From Lyophyllum atratum (lineage: Eukaryota > Basidiomycota > Agaricomycetes > Agaricales > Lyophyllaceae), in assembly GCA_014905825.1 (NCBI GenBank), contig JACGCN010000043.1, forward strand, positions 186,001-250,000: a DNA stretch of 64,000 bases, in the 5' to 3' direction. Of the stretch, positions 1 to 9,421 are shown piece by piece. A program made the position numbers and the translations under genes. The first letter of the stretch is position 1; every line of letters begins with the position of its first letter. Under the pieces are notes generated by a model. It was not told where the DNA came from. It searched no databases and saw only the letters and a list, made by a program, of their open reading frames with translations.

Positions 1-70
1 CGTAGCGTCATACTACGACGCACATCCGGATCGTCCTCATAGGACAATCACGGCCCTCCCAGGAGAAACA

Positions 71-796
71 GTGACCGTGAATCGGTTCGTTCGACCAGAC
101 GGTGTCGAACGCCTTACCGACTTACATGTGCTAGAGCACATGATTAATGTTGGAATACCCATCGCATGGGTAAACCATTCATATGCTTACGCCAACCGTT
201 GGTGGGAGCACCACTACCCTTACAACGCACAGGGTGGTCCTCCCTTACTAGAATTCTTCCGAACGATTGATGACCAACGTATCGAGCGTCTCCATCGTCT
301 CGGGGTGCCCCAGACCATACCCGAATGGTCTGGATGGCGCCATCCAACCCAAGCCGACATTACGCGCATCCAAGCGCTAATGCGGCATGAATTTGATACA
401 CAATCTATTGACTGCTTTTCAAGTCGTCAATGGGTACGTGTTGGGGCTGACCCCCTATTTACCCTACTGCCGCGGCGTGAAGATTACACCGCGGCACAAC
501 GCAACATGATTGGGTCAACGTCATCCGTTAACGACGTTGCAATGACACCCGTCGACAACCCTGCCCTCCCTCCAGCGACCTCGACCACAGTCGCAGGGAC
601 TACTTCAGTCCCTGAAACCATTGTGGATCCCGCGACGGACCTTAATGGGCCCCTCGCGTCTGCGGTTACCACAACCAGCCCTGGTACGGACGGAACACTT
701 CCGCCCAACCAGGAGTCGACGCAAGGATCAACCAGCATGGAGGTCATACCAAATCCGACCGATGACATGCTTGAGGATACCGCGATGAAGGAGTGA
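71..796 (+). CDS. Partial retroelement-associated protein, 3' end of an LTR element
   Basis: An open frame of about 240 codons runs from the left edge region to a stop at 796. It lies about 400 bp upstream of a polypurine tract and a terminal repeat, so I read it as the tail of a retroelement reading frame. The frame seems to continue from outside the window, because the first usable codon here is GTG and not ATG. The N-terminal half is rich in W, H and R; the C-terminal 90 residues are low complexity, rich in T, S, P and D. No protease, reverse transcriptase or integrase motif is visible. The identity as a gag-like or tail domain is inference from position only; it could also be an unrelated cargo gene. 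The coding part contains several perfect short inverted repeats (for example 310-333 and 594-613). Confidence 0.4.
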   Translation: MTVNRFVRPDGVERLTDLHVLEHMINVGIPIAWVNHSYAYANRWWEHHYPYNAQGGPPLLEFFRTIDDQRIERLHRLGVPQTIPEWSGWRHPTQADITRIQALMRHEFDTQSIDCFSSRQWVRVGADPLFTLLPRREDYTAAQRNMIGSTSSVNDVAMTPVDNPALPPATSTTVAGTTSVPETIVDPATDLNGPLASAVTTTSPGTDGTLPPNQESTQGSTSMEVIPNPTDDMLEDTAMKE

Positions 797-1194
797 AAGT
801 ACGGGTAGGCGACCGACGGTTTAACCGTCATTGCGGTCCTTACTGACCCAGTCATGGCGCTGCGCCTATCGATACTCGAATCGATGGGCTTTTTTGGACA
901 TTATCGACTCATGCCCAAGGATTACTCGAACTATCCTTGGGTTTCTTGTCAGTACATAAGGACGACGGGTCCTCACTTCATGCTACGATCAATATGCCAT
1001 ACTGATCTTATACTTTACTTTACAAATTTACCGACTATACGCAGTCGGTACACTTTCAGAACCATGCCTAGGACGACGGGTCCTAGGCCTCATATATCAT
1101 CAACTAGTTATTGTATAAGTCTGTCCTACAGACTAATACACGTATATCTATATCCTCTCTGGAAGATTGCTGCACGCAATCTTAAAGGGGGGTA

Positions 1195-1380
1195 TGTAAG
1201 GGCCCCGCCCTTACTGGGCGTTGTTTGGCTTGGTTGGCGACACCTTCGGTGTCGTCTATAACAGGCCTGTAGTAAACATGTACAAACCAGACACTTGTAA
1301 CCTCACGCATACGTAGCAAATACCAAGACTGGTCAAGCTTACGTAGCGTGAACTGCAAGATCCCCCGTAGCCCCGCTACA
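1195..1380 (+). repeat. Putative 3' long terminal repeat, 186 bp
   Basis: Starts with TG and ends with CA directly after a polypurine tract, and contains the hairpin CGACACC-ttc-GGTGTCG at 1238-1254 and GTAGC-ccc-GCTAC at its 3' end. The short length is compatible with fungal LTRs. No second copy is present in the window to confirm the ends. Confidence 0.45.
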
Positions 1381-1437
1381 GGCTCGGAGGCACCACGAGG
1401 CCATGATTAGGAATCTCCCAACAAAAAACCAACATTT

Positions 1438-1983
1438 TCACAATGCAGCTGTCATTCCTTTGACTGCGTTCACAACTTCTCGAAATTTTGCCTCCCCCGC
1501 TGGTTCGAGTAAATTGTACGCCCATCGGGCCTCGGGTGCTATGTCGTTGACTATGACCAAGTCACGAGCGATTGCGGGCGGATCGATGCTTCGAGTGGCT
1601 GATTCGAACGCGTAAACACAAAATTGTGGGCCGAAAGCGCTGATGCCATAGAGAGTTCCTGTCGGGATTGTGCCCGAAGCAAATTCGCGGAACCTCTGGC
1701 GCATTTGATCATCTGCGCTACCACGGGCGGAGAGCAGCGTAAGCGAACGGAAGGTCTTGACGTCCAGGAAGAAAACCGGAATACGACGACGATGAACAAT
1801 GAACTGGACGGTGAAATCAAGTGATCCATCGATGCGCTTCACCTGTGGGGACACTTGGTAGTGTTCTGAGCTCGGGAATAGCTCGACAAGAAGGGAGTTG
1901 AATGGCCCATAGAAGTCGCTCTCCTCAGTTGTGTAAAGGTCGACAATTTCAAACTGCTCGACGACGCCGTCGGACCAAGGCAT
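1438..1983 (-). CDS. Orphan basidiomycete protein with PD-(D/E)XK-like signature
   Basis: Single-exon gene of 181 residues; I take the ATG at 1983 because the frame upstream of it lacks another ATG. The middle of the protein reads as strand-D-strand followed about 17 residues later by a hydrophobic strand ending L-D-V-K, which is the spacing of the PD-(D/E)XK nuclease core, with an acidic residue (E-S-D) on an N-terminal helix. Similar short proteins are widespread and multicopy in Agaricomycetes as far as I recall; function unknown. The nuclease reading is inference from motif order only, and the D could belong to an inactive fold. It lies between the retroelement tail and a hAT relic, an accessory setting. 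Confidence 0.5.
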   Translation of the reverse strand: MPWSDGVVEQFEIVDLYTTEESDFYGPFNSLLVELFPSSEHYQVSPQVKRIDGSLDFTVQFIVHRRRIPVFFLDVKTFRSLTLLSARGSADDQMRQRFREFASGTIPTGTLYGISAFGPQFCVYAFESATRSIDPPAIARDLVIVNDIAPEARWAYNLLEPAGEAKFREVVNAVKGMTAAL

Positions 1984-1992
1984 ATTTGACAA

Positions 1993-2485
1993 CGGAAGAA
2001 GATGATGATGAAGTCAATTTTTAACCGCCGGCAAGCTACACTACAGAGCTAAGAAGCGGGGATAGCTAAGTATCCGTAAAATAAAGTAAAGTAAATAATT
2101 GGTCTTTTGTAAGTATGCGGTGGGATTAGAATTCTCTTCCTGTACGGCAGATCGTTCGTCGTGGTGCGGCGGGTTGGTGCACAACGGAAGAAGAGAGCAA
2201 GGTTGCTTGACACGAATCCGGAAAAACGTGGCTACATTTACTCGTGCACAGACCATCAGCCCAAATTAGGCATCTCGGCCCATTCGTTCTCCGGTAAGAT
2301 TTAGTGCTGCCACGGTTCGGTCTGGTCCGAGCCGGTCTCGGTCCATGCCAGTTTACACTATTTAAGGAGTCCGGTCCCTGAACCAGACCGAAATGCGACC
2401 AGTTCAGCCGGTCTGGACCACGTGAACCGGTCAAAACGGCTATTTTAGGCAATTGAAAAAGAGAGAAATGTATTGCACGGAAATT
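1993..2485. other. Gene-free stretch with a CGGTC word island
   Basis: No supportable gene. Between 2318 and 2432 the pentamer CGGTC occurs six times and its reverse complement once (2386), giving a self-complementary, GC-rich patch. Nothing else is recognisable. Confidence 0.5.
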
Positions 2486-3062
2486 CTACATACTGTCGGC
2501 GAATGAAGCGTCGCTATCAGTGTCTGAGCCTTCGGAAGGGAGGACAAAGTCATCCTCTTGCAGTGAGGACACAAAACTATGATGGAAAGAAGAAAAGTCT
2601 TCAGGAACAGCACTCTCAAATAGATCAAGCTCCTCAAGCTCCCGCAACTCTGCCTGTCGCCCCAGCTTGGAAGTGCTTCGCAAAGTGTCGGAATTTTTTC
2701 AAATGATAATTTCTGTTGGAATGCATGTGCTACCTGAATGCATACAGTCAATATCTAGATGCACCCAGATGAATATATGATCAAGGAATGTGAAACTTAC
2801 TGCGAGGATCTTTGAATATGCTCGTAACCTCTCCCAGTCATTTGGATGGAGTTTGTGAGCAGATAGTCCCAGATTTTCGGTAACGAAGACATCAATTGCC
2901 TATTTAAATATGAGAATGGGTAAGTCATACAGGAAGCGCACCACAGACACGTTGGAGCTGAAGGGCCCGCGAAATCATGAGGTGGGTTGATGACCAACAT
3001 GTCGAAACATCACGTATGAGCTGCAAGACTGGGTTGAAGCCAAGCCCTTCTTGTACACGAGC
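2486..3062 (-). pseudogene. Decayed hAT-like transposase fragment
   Basis: On the minus strand a segment near 2900-2812 reads in frame as W-A-I-D-V-F-V ... W-E-R-L, a GT..AG intron of about 75 nt follows (donor near 2811, acceptor near 2737), and the next exon reads V-A-H-A-F-Q-Q ... P-T-L-C-E-A-L-P. This resembles the C-terminal region of basidiomycete hAT transposases as I remember it. The frame then breaks, and a different frame continues as an acidic tail rich in E, D and S to a stop at 2486. The catalytic region and the dimerisation domain are missing, so this is a relic with an internal deletion. The family call is from memory of motif wording, not from a search. Confidence 0.35.
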
Positions 3063-4547
3063 GAATTGTTGGCGGCGAAGGCTGGAGGCTCTGATCTGTG
3101 GCAAAGTAACCTAAGTTTCAATTGCTGGGCAAGAGTCAAGAGAGTCGTGATCCGCCGTTTGACCTTGATCCGGATTCCCGATTCCGAATGATCACGACTC
3201 GGTCACAACCCTCATGGCATCCATATCACCTTGAGCGAATTTTCTTCAAAATCGATTCTGGGGTTTGGTACCGAGACTGCCATGATGAATCTTCCGACAA
3301 TGGCTGGTAACTGCCACTGGACGCTACTGTTGAACCTGGAGCCAGCATTGAATATTGGATGCTGACTCGGAATCGCTCCGAGTCTTCCTCTTCCTCTCCG
3401 TTACCCAGCGGACTTTTCAGGAGGTCATCGTTTTTTCTTAGAAATCCTTGGGCTTCAAGGGGCTATCACTTCCAAGCCTCGGGCTCCGTTTGGCTCTGCG
3501 CTTGCATTGTACAGCCACATTTGGTAGTCTCGTTCAGGTCTCGCTCCTTCTCAGTTACTTGGCGAAACGTACGAGTCTCGCCTGAAGATCCGAAGGCTCT
3601 ACTACGTATATATACATGTGACTGTCCTCCGGAGGCTTATTCGCTCAGAAACCTATCAGGCTTTGGTAAGTGAATCTAGTCATTTCGGTCCGTCCCTGCG
3701 GCCTGCCTATATGTGTACTGACATATTATAGATGGGAGGTGTCCAGGACAAGGCGACACCTGCGTTTTTAGCCAAGATGACCACTGTTAGGTGAAGTTGC
3801 CTGATCAGAGAGCCCTTGATCCCTGTATGCCCACTTTGTAATCCATGTTCACGGCTTTGCATCGCCTTCGTGTGCTAACCATACGTGTGGACCTCCAGGT
3901 CATTCCATCGGTTACGCGTGGAACTCTGCGTGGTTGTCCTGATTTCTTAGCTGATCAACTGTCAGTCCGATTTCCTCTGTCCGTTCATTATGCTGCAGCG
4001 ATTCCACCGAAAAGATCCTCAGGTCGCAGATGTTCCCGAGCCCTCTGTAGGTCAAGTTAAAACCCGAGGCCCCAGCCCACCAACCAAGGATGTAACCGAG
4101 AGCACGGCCTCTAATAGACGAGTTCGCGTTCTGACGGCTATACCAACGGTGAAAGTCTATGCTGTCAGCGATGTATCCAATTAAACCGCATGATATAGTC
4201 AGGACACAAAGTTGGGCATCGCCGTCCTCTCCCTTTCATTATCGTGCATTCTAATCATTTTCTATGTACAGGGAGACGAATGAAACACCACAAGCTCCCT
4301 CCCATCACCATGGTAGACTACCACATGGTCATTTTGACTGATTTTGACAAAGGATTTTATTTGTGCTATTTGTGGACCTTACTTTGCAAGGATCACCAAT
4401 CAAGCTTACGCTAGGACATTGACAAACCAATGAATCATCTTTCGCCTGGTTATCAAAACAGCGAAACAGGAGTATAAAAGCAAAGGTAGGTGAAATGCAG
4501 CAACACGAAAACCACACCTCTCGACTTTCTACCCACTTTTCTCTGCG
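3063..4547. other. 1.5-kb stretch without a supportable gene
   Basis: Only short frames without recognisable content. It holds perfect inverted repeats: an 11-bp pair at 3142-3152/3190-3200 and an 8-bp stem with 5-nt loop at about 3363-3385, similar in style to the hairpins of the retroelement tail at the left end. The right end (from about 4440) is the promoter of the glutathione transferase gene. Confidence 0.5.
4473..4479 (+). promoter_or_regulatory. TATA box of the GST gene
   Basis: TATAAAA lies 75 bp upstream of the ATG at 4548, a usual fungal distance. Confidence 0.5.
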
Positions 4548-5420
4548 ATGGTTCTCAAACTCTACGGTGCTTCCATTTCCACCTGCGTCAGGCGCGTCGC
4601 GGCCGTGCTTCTAGAGAAGCAGGTTCCCTTCGAGCTCATCGCGGTCGATTTTGCGAAGCGCGAACACAAGTCTCCAGAGTTCCTGGAGAAACAGCCTTTC
4701 GGTCAAATGCCGTACATCGTAAGTCGAAGCGTTCCTCACCTTGCGATCGCCCCATCATGACCTCCTTCGATCAAAGGACGATGATGGCTTCATCCTCTAC
4801 GAGAGCCGTGCTATCGCTCGCTACATCGCCGTGAAGTACGCCGACCAGGGAACGAAGTTGATCCCCACAGGCCTCGAAGAGAATGCTCTTTTTGAGCAAG
4901 CTTGCTCGATCGAACAGAACAACTTCGATGCCTCAGCTTCAGGCGCAGTGTTCGAGAAGGTATTCAAACCGTATGTCCGCCACTTCATCGAAACGACTCA
5001 AAACTCATGATATGGTCTTGATGGCAGGCGGCACGGACTCACTACCGATCAAGCTGTACTCGATGAACATCTGAAGAAACTCGATGCCAAATTGGACGCG
5101 TATGATGTAATCCTGAGCAAACAAAAATACCTTGCTGGCGATGTAAGTCACCTTTTCGCTTGCTTGTATCTACACCTCTCAATATCGATACCCAGGAACT
5201 CACGCTGGCCGATCTGTTCCACCTTCCCTACGGCGCCTTGCTGGAAGCTGCTGGAAGTAATGTCATGGAGACTAAGCCCAATGTCGCGAGGTATGTATTT
5301 GCCAAGGTTCTTCGCGATATATAGGCATTCATCGAGTTTGCACTCCATAGATGGTTCAAGGACATTTCATCTAGGCCGTCTTGGCAAGCCGTCAAGAGCG
5401 AGGCCAAGAGTACGGCTTAG
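4548..5420 (+). CDS. Glutathione S-transferase, phi-like class
   Basis: Five exons: 4548-4718, 4777-4970, 5028-5142, 5196-5290 and 5351-5420, joined by GT-AG introns of 53-60 nt, give 214 residues, normal for a cytosolic GST. The enzyme conjugates glutathione to electrophiles in the cytosol. The N-terminal thioredoxin-fold domain opens with K-L-Y-G-A-S-I-S-T-C, contains the cis-proline loop G-Q-M-P-Y-I, and continues with the glutathione-binding Y-E-S-R-A-I motif. The C-terminal helical domain carries the conserved L-A-G-D...L-T-L-A-D-L N-capping motif and ends W-F-K-D-I...R-P-S-W. The S-T-C near residue 12 marks the region of the catalytic Ser. Spacing of domains matches plant and fungal phi GSTs; the class call is family knowledge. 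A TATA box lies 75 bp upstream. Confidence 0.9.
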
Positions 5421-6047
5421 GCGTTATTCAGCCTTATTGTGTCATGAATTTCAAGTAACGAATTTTAGTGGAACAGAGTTCTTACTTTCCGCCTTCTGAA
5501 TAGGGACAACACATCTGAGGTCGTTGTTCAGTGTGACTGCAATGAGAAATCGAGCAAGTCGTTGAAAGAGTCTTTATTCAGCATATCATACATGATGAGT
5601 TCCTCACGTCTCCATCAAATTTTGTGACGCAGTTGACACCGAAGTTCGATTGGTATCTACATATGAAAGCTAGGAAGGGGTAAGCTGGCAATATACTCTA
5701 GCATTTGTCAGGTGCTTCGAGGTCTGATGGGTTTTTCGTCCGGCCCCTGTGCCATGGGATACTTCGGCTCAAAGCTGCTGCCTTCAGCGTGCCGATTGCA
5801 GCATCTTCAACATTTCAGACAACCTCTCCGCCGTCCAGTGCTGAGCCGTTGATCGACCCTGACTGATTCACCTTGAATTCGCGGCTTCTTCCACCCAATC
5901 TTCCAAACCATGGGGTATGAATAACGACAGGTGTCATCCGTCCCCGTCCCATGTCCCCCGCACGAAGCCCAGGATGATGACAGCTGTGGGTATCGTGCCT
6001 GATCAACAACGTTATAAACCTGCCCAAAGCAGACCGAAAAGCGATCT
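5421..6047. other. Intergenic region between GST and DUF4430 genes
   Basis: No gene seen. Holds the GST 3' flank and the promoter of the next gene, including TATAAA at 6013-6018. Confidence 0.5.
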
Positions 6048-6826
6048 ATGGCCTTGCTTTCGAAGATGCTTCTCAACGTACTCGTAGTCGCCTCCTGCTA
6101 CCTCTTCGGTACATTGACCTTCGCAGCGGCAGCTCCAAGCCTTAACGCGGGCACGATCGTGAACCTGCGCATCGAAGGCAACACCCGCACGATCTTTGAA
6201 GGGCTGGTCTTCACACGCGGCCACGATGTCGAAACGGCTTTAGGGGGAAAGCATCACTGCGACGGGACTAACTTGGGCGCCCACCTTACGCCCGGTCCTA
6301 CCGCCACTAGCGCCCTGGATTCTGCCTCGAAGCAGCATCATTTCGGCTGGGATGGGTGAGTACACGCTAGGGTGTATACCCTTGTTTTGCAAAACCCTGC
6401 TGAATTTGCCGCGTTGATAGGGAGTTCTTCCCCCAGTTCGACGATTATCTCGTGTCGACGATCGACAGCGTGAGTCAGACGCCAGACGAGTTCTTCAATC
6501 TGTTCGTCAACTACAAGTTTGCGGAGGTGGGCGGGTGTCAGCAGCGGGTCGAGTTCTTGGATGAGGTCCTCTGGGCGTTCGGCGCGTTCGATGAGCCCGC
6601 CTTGAAGCTTTCAGGGATACAGGTCGCTCATGTTGGGCAGGCGGTGACTCTCACTGTCACGGATGGGAGGAATGGCGCGCCAATCGCTGGGGCGTCGGTA
6701 GGAGGGGGGGTCAGTGATGAGAACGGAGAGGTATCGGTGACATTCATGAGCGCTGGGACTAAGAGGCTGAAGGCGGAGAAGGCAAACACTATTCGGTCGA
6801 ATCGTCTCCAAGTGGTTGTGGCATGA
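6048..6826 (+). CDS. Secreted DUF4430-type protein with C-terminal Ig-like repeat
   Basis: Two exons, 6048-6355 and 6421-6826, separated by a 65-nt intron, encode 237 residues. An N-terminal hydrophobic segment of about 28 residues ending in an Ala-rich stretch is a signal peptide; Met7 could also serve as start. The mature part has N-L-R-I-E-G, T-I-F-E-G, G-H-D-V-E-T, K-H-H-C-D-G-T-N, T-P-G-P-T-A-T-S-A-L-D, then F-F-P-Q-F-D-D-Y and V-N-Y-K-F...V-G-G-C-Q, which together are the signature of the fungal DUF4430 (transcobalamin-C-like) secreted proteins as I recall them. The last 70 residues (H-V-G-Q-A-V-T-L-T-V ... G-E-V-S-V-T-F) look like an Ig-like or carboxypeptidase-regulatory repeat. Biochemical role unknown. 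TATAAA lies 35 bp upstream of the ATG. Confidence 0.75.
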
Positions 6827-7018
6827 TATACGCTTTACGTAGGGAAAATGTGTCTCCTGGCTTCTATGGTGTATTGAAAAGTTCTAATCACATTAGCTAA
6901 GATGCTATTCCGATATATTCGATGAGAATGTCGCGAGCTGAACATAACATGGATAGCATGAGGAAAGCGTGCAGAGTTGCTCTTGATGATGCCGGCGTTA
7001 CCATGTAGCAACTCACTT

Positions 7019-8536
7019 CTAAATCTGGCGGATGAAATCAAAGTCATTCCCAACAAAATGCGATGGCTCGTGCAGCAAGTCCTCGTCATGCAACATCGAC
7101 CACACATCGTGCTCCACCACCTGGATGCCCTGAGGAAGGAGGGGAACCATCGAGGCCACGCGCTGAATCGACGCATAATCGAAATACAAGGCTTCAAGAG
7201 GCCGACACAGAGCCTTTCGGAACTCTATCACAGAAATCAATGTCCGCATGCGCTCGGTGTCGATATTGCGGGAAGCGATTGCTTTCAAATTGGGCCAAAT
7301 CTCGAGGGCATCCGGGCCCTCGAAGATATCGCGGAAGGAGTCGGGGTGGATGTTAGGTATCGTGAGCCGTTCTACGGCCGGGAAGCACCACGAGGCGTTT
7401 ATTAGGATGGAGAACCCGGAGGTGAAGACGGGGGAGAGCGTAATGGACTTTACGGCGCTGAATTTCGGGCCCGAAGCGAGAGTTTGGTGGTAGAATGGCA
7501 CGAGGTCGTCGCCGACGACGGGGGCTATCACGAGGTCCTCCAAGAGCGGCGCTGACGTCACGCGCAAGAGGTCAGAAACGGATGCGAATGTCCCGTAGAT
7601 TTGGAGGGACCGGAGGGATGGGAGCTCGATTTCCCCTGTGCGAGGCCATGGGCCAACGATAGCATCATCGTATACCGCCAACGTTTCCAGCAAGGGACAT
7701 GACGCGATTGTTGCCGTGAATACGTCGACATCGATGCCGGTTGTACCACCTAGCGCCAAGTCTAGAGAGGTCACTCTTTCCAGGGGAGGTAAACATGGCA
7801 CCATCAGGCTTGTCACTCGCAGCTGGGTGAGCAGCGGAGCCCCATGGGGTAGAAACGGGTGGTAAACGTCGCCTGGGAAGTTAGGGACGTTGGTAACCTG
7901 GATGTTGAGGTGTTCCAGGGGAGGAGGCACCCTCGACGCGTATATGGTGTTCAACACGGTATAGAGTAAGGGCTCGAGCTGACCGAAATCCCCCTTGATG
8001 GTGATTTTGCGGCAACGGGGTATGTGTTCCAAGATAATATCGCACAGCGACTGCGCGTTCTCATTCAGAAGACCTGAGCTCAGCAAGTGGCCGAATCCGA
8101 TGGTGGGAATGGTGAGATTGAGGTGGATTGGACATGCCGCCGACCTGGACAAAAAACGACGGATCGTCTTCAACGACCACGGCGGGCTGATGTTTATCTC
8201 TGTCCATAACACTGGCGAGCTGAGTGCCACGTCACGCCAGTGTCCTGAGACATGTGAGACCGTGATGGGGATGGCCTTTCTTCGGATTGCGTGACTCCAT
8301 GGGCGACGTTCCTGCGCAGCGCTCGATCGGTCTGCGAACTCGAATATCTGGACCAGAATTTCTGGGGGTATCGACCCAATAGGAGTCGCTTGGTTGAGCA
8401 GACGCAGCCTGCTGTATACGGCATGCTCAGCCCGCTTCTTAACGACAGCGTGAGCTGCGTCTTTCTCCACAGGTTCTAACGCAGAAACTGCGTGTTCCAG
8501 TACATGAACAGATGGAGTGCGAAGGGAAATGGTCAT
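7019..8536 (-). CDS. F-box protein with leucine-rich C-terminus
   Basis: Uninterrupted frame of 505 codons starting at the ATG at 8536. Residues about 50-112 fit an F-box: I-G-S-I-P-P-E-I-L-V-Q-I-F ... V-S-H-V-S-G-H-W-R-D-V-A-L-S-S-P-V-L-W, the form common in the large basidiomycete F-box-like family. An N-terminal helix with charged heptads precedes it, and irregular leucine-rich repeats follow to the end. Such proteins are expected to recruit substrates to SCF ubiquitin ligases through Skp1; the substrate is unknown. It is intronless, unlike its neighbours, which is common in this family. It is convergent with the DUF4430 gene, 192 bp away. Confidence 0.8.
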   Translation of the reverse strand: MTISLRTPSVHVLEHAVSALEPVEKDAAHAVVKKRAEHAVYSRLRLLNQATPIGSIPPEILVQIFEFADRSSAAQERRPWSHAIRRKAIPITVSHVSGHWRDVALSSPVLWTEINISPPWSLKTIRRFLSRSAACPIHLNLTIPTIGFGHLLSSGLLNENAQSLCDIILEHIPRCRKITIKGDFGQLEPLLYTVLNTIYASRVPPPLEHLNIQVTNVPNFPGDVYHPFLPHGAPLLTQLRVTSLMVPCLPPLERVTSLDLALGGTTGIDVDVFTATIASCPLLETLAVYDDAIVGPWPRTGEIELPSLRSLQIYGTFASVSDLLRVTSAPLLEDLVIAPVVGDDLVPFYHQTLASGPKFSAVKSITLSPVFTSGFSILINASWCFPAVERLTIPNIHPDSFRDIFEGPDALEIWPNLKAIASRNIDTERMRTLISVIEFRKALCRPLEALYFDYASIQRVASMVPLLPQGIQVVEHDVWSMLHDEDLLHEPSHFVGNDFDFIRQI

Positions 8537-8844
8537 TTATAAGGTCCTTGGGGGGGCGGGGTTCAGTATTGAGGCATGATAAGAGAAACCTGGAATTACC
8601 TGGGTCGTCTGCAGTGCTGGTGGAGAAAAGAAATGCATGATCAACTGCAGGGTTTGGAATATATAACGCTTCCTGAGGCCTCCTGCCGTGCAGCTGCCGT
8701 TGTAGCATTTTTTTTCACCGGAAGACGGATGTTAGAACTTCACGATCAAATTGTGATCGGGACATAATTTGTTATCGGCCCATTGGTCCGATCCCTTCGG
8801 AGTAGTTGGTCAGTCATAAGAGTATACAATCGACGCAAATTCAA
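8537..8844. other. Intergenic, F-box promoter side
   Basis: Nothing recognisable apart from the 5' flanks of the F-box gene (minus strand) and of the tRNA gene. Confidence 0.5.
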
Positions 8845-8950
8845 GGCAAGATGGCCGAGCGGTTAAGGCGTGTGACTCAAGCGTAGCTTACCTGCATTCG
8901 CGGGTTCTCATCATCGTAAGATGGCGTGGGTTCAAGTCCCACTCTTGTCA
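8845..8950 (+). tRNA. tRNA-Leu(CAA) with intron, copy 1
   Basis: Cloverleaf can be drawn: acceptor GGCAAGA pairs with TCTTGTC (one G-U) with discriminator A; D-arm GCC...GGC with GGTTAA loop; anticodon loop CT-CAA-G; an intron of about 23 nt directly 3' of position 37; long variable arm CATC-gtaa-GATG typical of Leu; T-arm GTGGG-TTCAAGT-CCCAC. The 5-bp anticodon stem TGTGA/TCTCA has one T-T mismatch in this folding. A TTTTT terminator follows at about 8952. Identical to the copy at 12668-12773. Confidence 0.85.
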
Positions 8951-9421
8951 GCTTTTTGCCAACTCATATACTTACCGGATCTTGCAAGTTGGGAACAGCC
9001 TTCGAAACGCATCAGAGTCCAGAGTCCAGACAGTGGAATGCGAGGCACCAAGTGTACGCTTTCTTGCGCCACGGTATCCAGAACTTTTCAGATCGAGCTA
9101 TAGCTAGGCTCACGAAACCAGCTACTATGGACGTGCCTTTCGAAAATCGATTAGGCACAAAGTATGAGCCCATTCCAGCCCACTCCAAAAGACCTTCACC
9201 AGATTCATTCGCCGAATGGTATTTCAGGCGTTGTGAAGCTATCAGACAATTTGGAGTCGAATTGACGAAGCTGTTGGCTCGCATTTTACTTCCTATGGGT
9301 TCTGATTGACTTCTCGCGACGTCGGAAGCACCTAAACGAACTATTCTAAAGACTCGGATACATAGATAGTACAGAAACATACATACATCCTACACAAAAA
9401 CCCCATGAAAAAGAAATCGGC
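8951..9421. other. Intergenic between tRNA-Leu and ORC1
   Basis: Short frames only; one overlaps the tRNA and was discounted. Contains the Pol III terminator of the tRNA and the 3' flank of ORC1. Confidence 0.5.

Larger units (their letters stand above)
1..1380 (+). mobile_element. 3' part of a probable LTR retrotransposon, truncated by window start
   Basis: The sequence shows a reading frame, then about 390 bp of non-coding sequence, then a purine run (A3G6 around 1184-1192), then a block that begins TGTAAGG and ends GCTACA. This is the usual order at the 3' end of a Ty3- or copia-type element on the + strand. The 5' terminal repeat, primer binding site and target duplication lie outside the window, so superfamily and integrity cannot be decided. 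The non-coding tail is packed with perfect hairpins (see findings). Confidence 0.5.

Noticed and set aside
8926..9309. Plus-strand frame of 127 codons
   Set aside because: It overlaps the tRNA-Leu gene and starts inside it; no recognisable protein.
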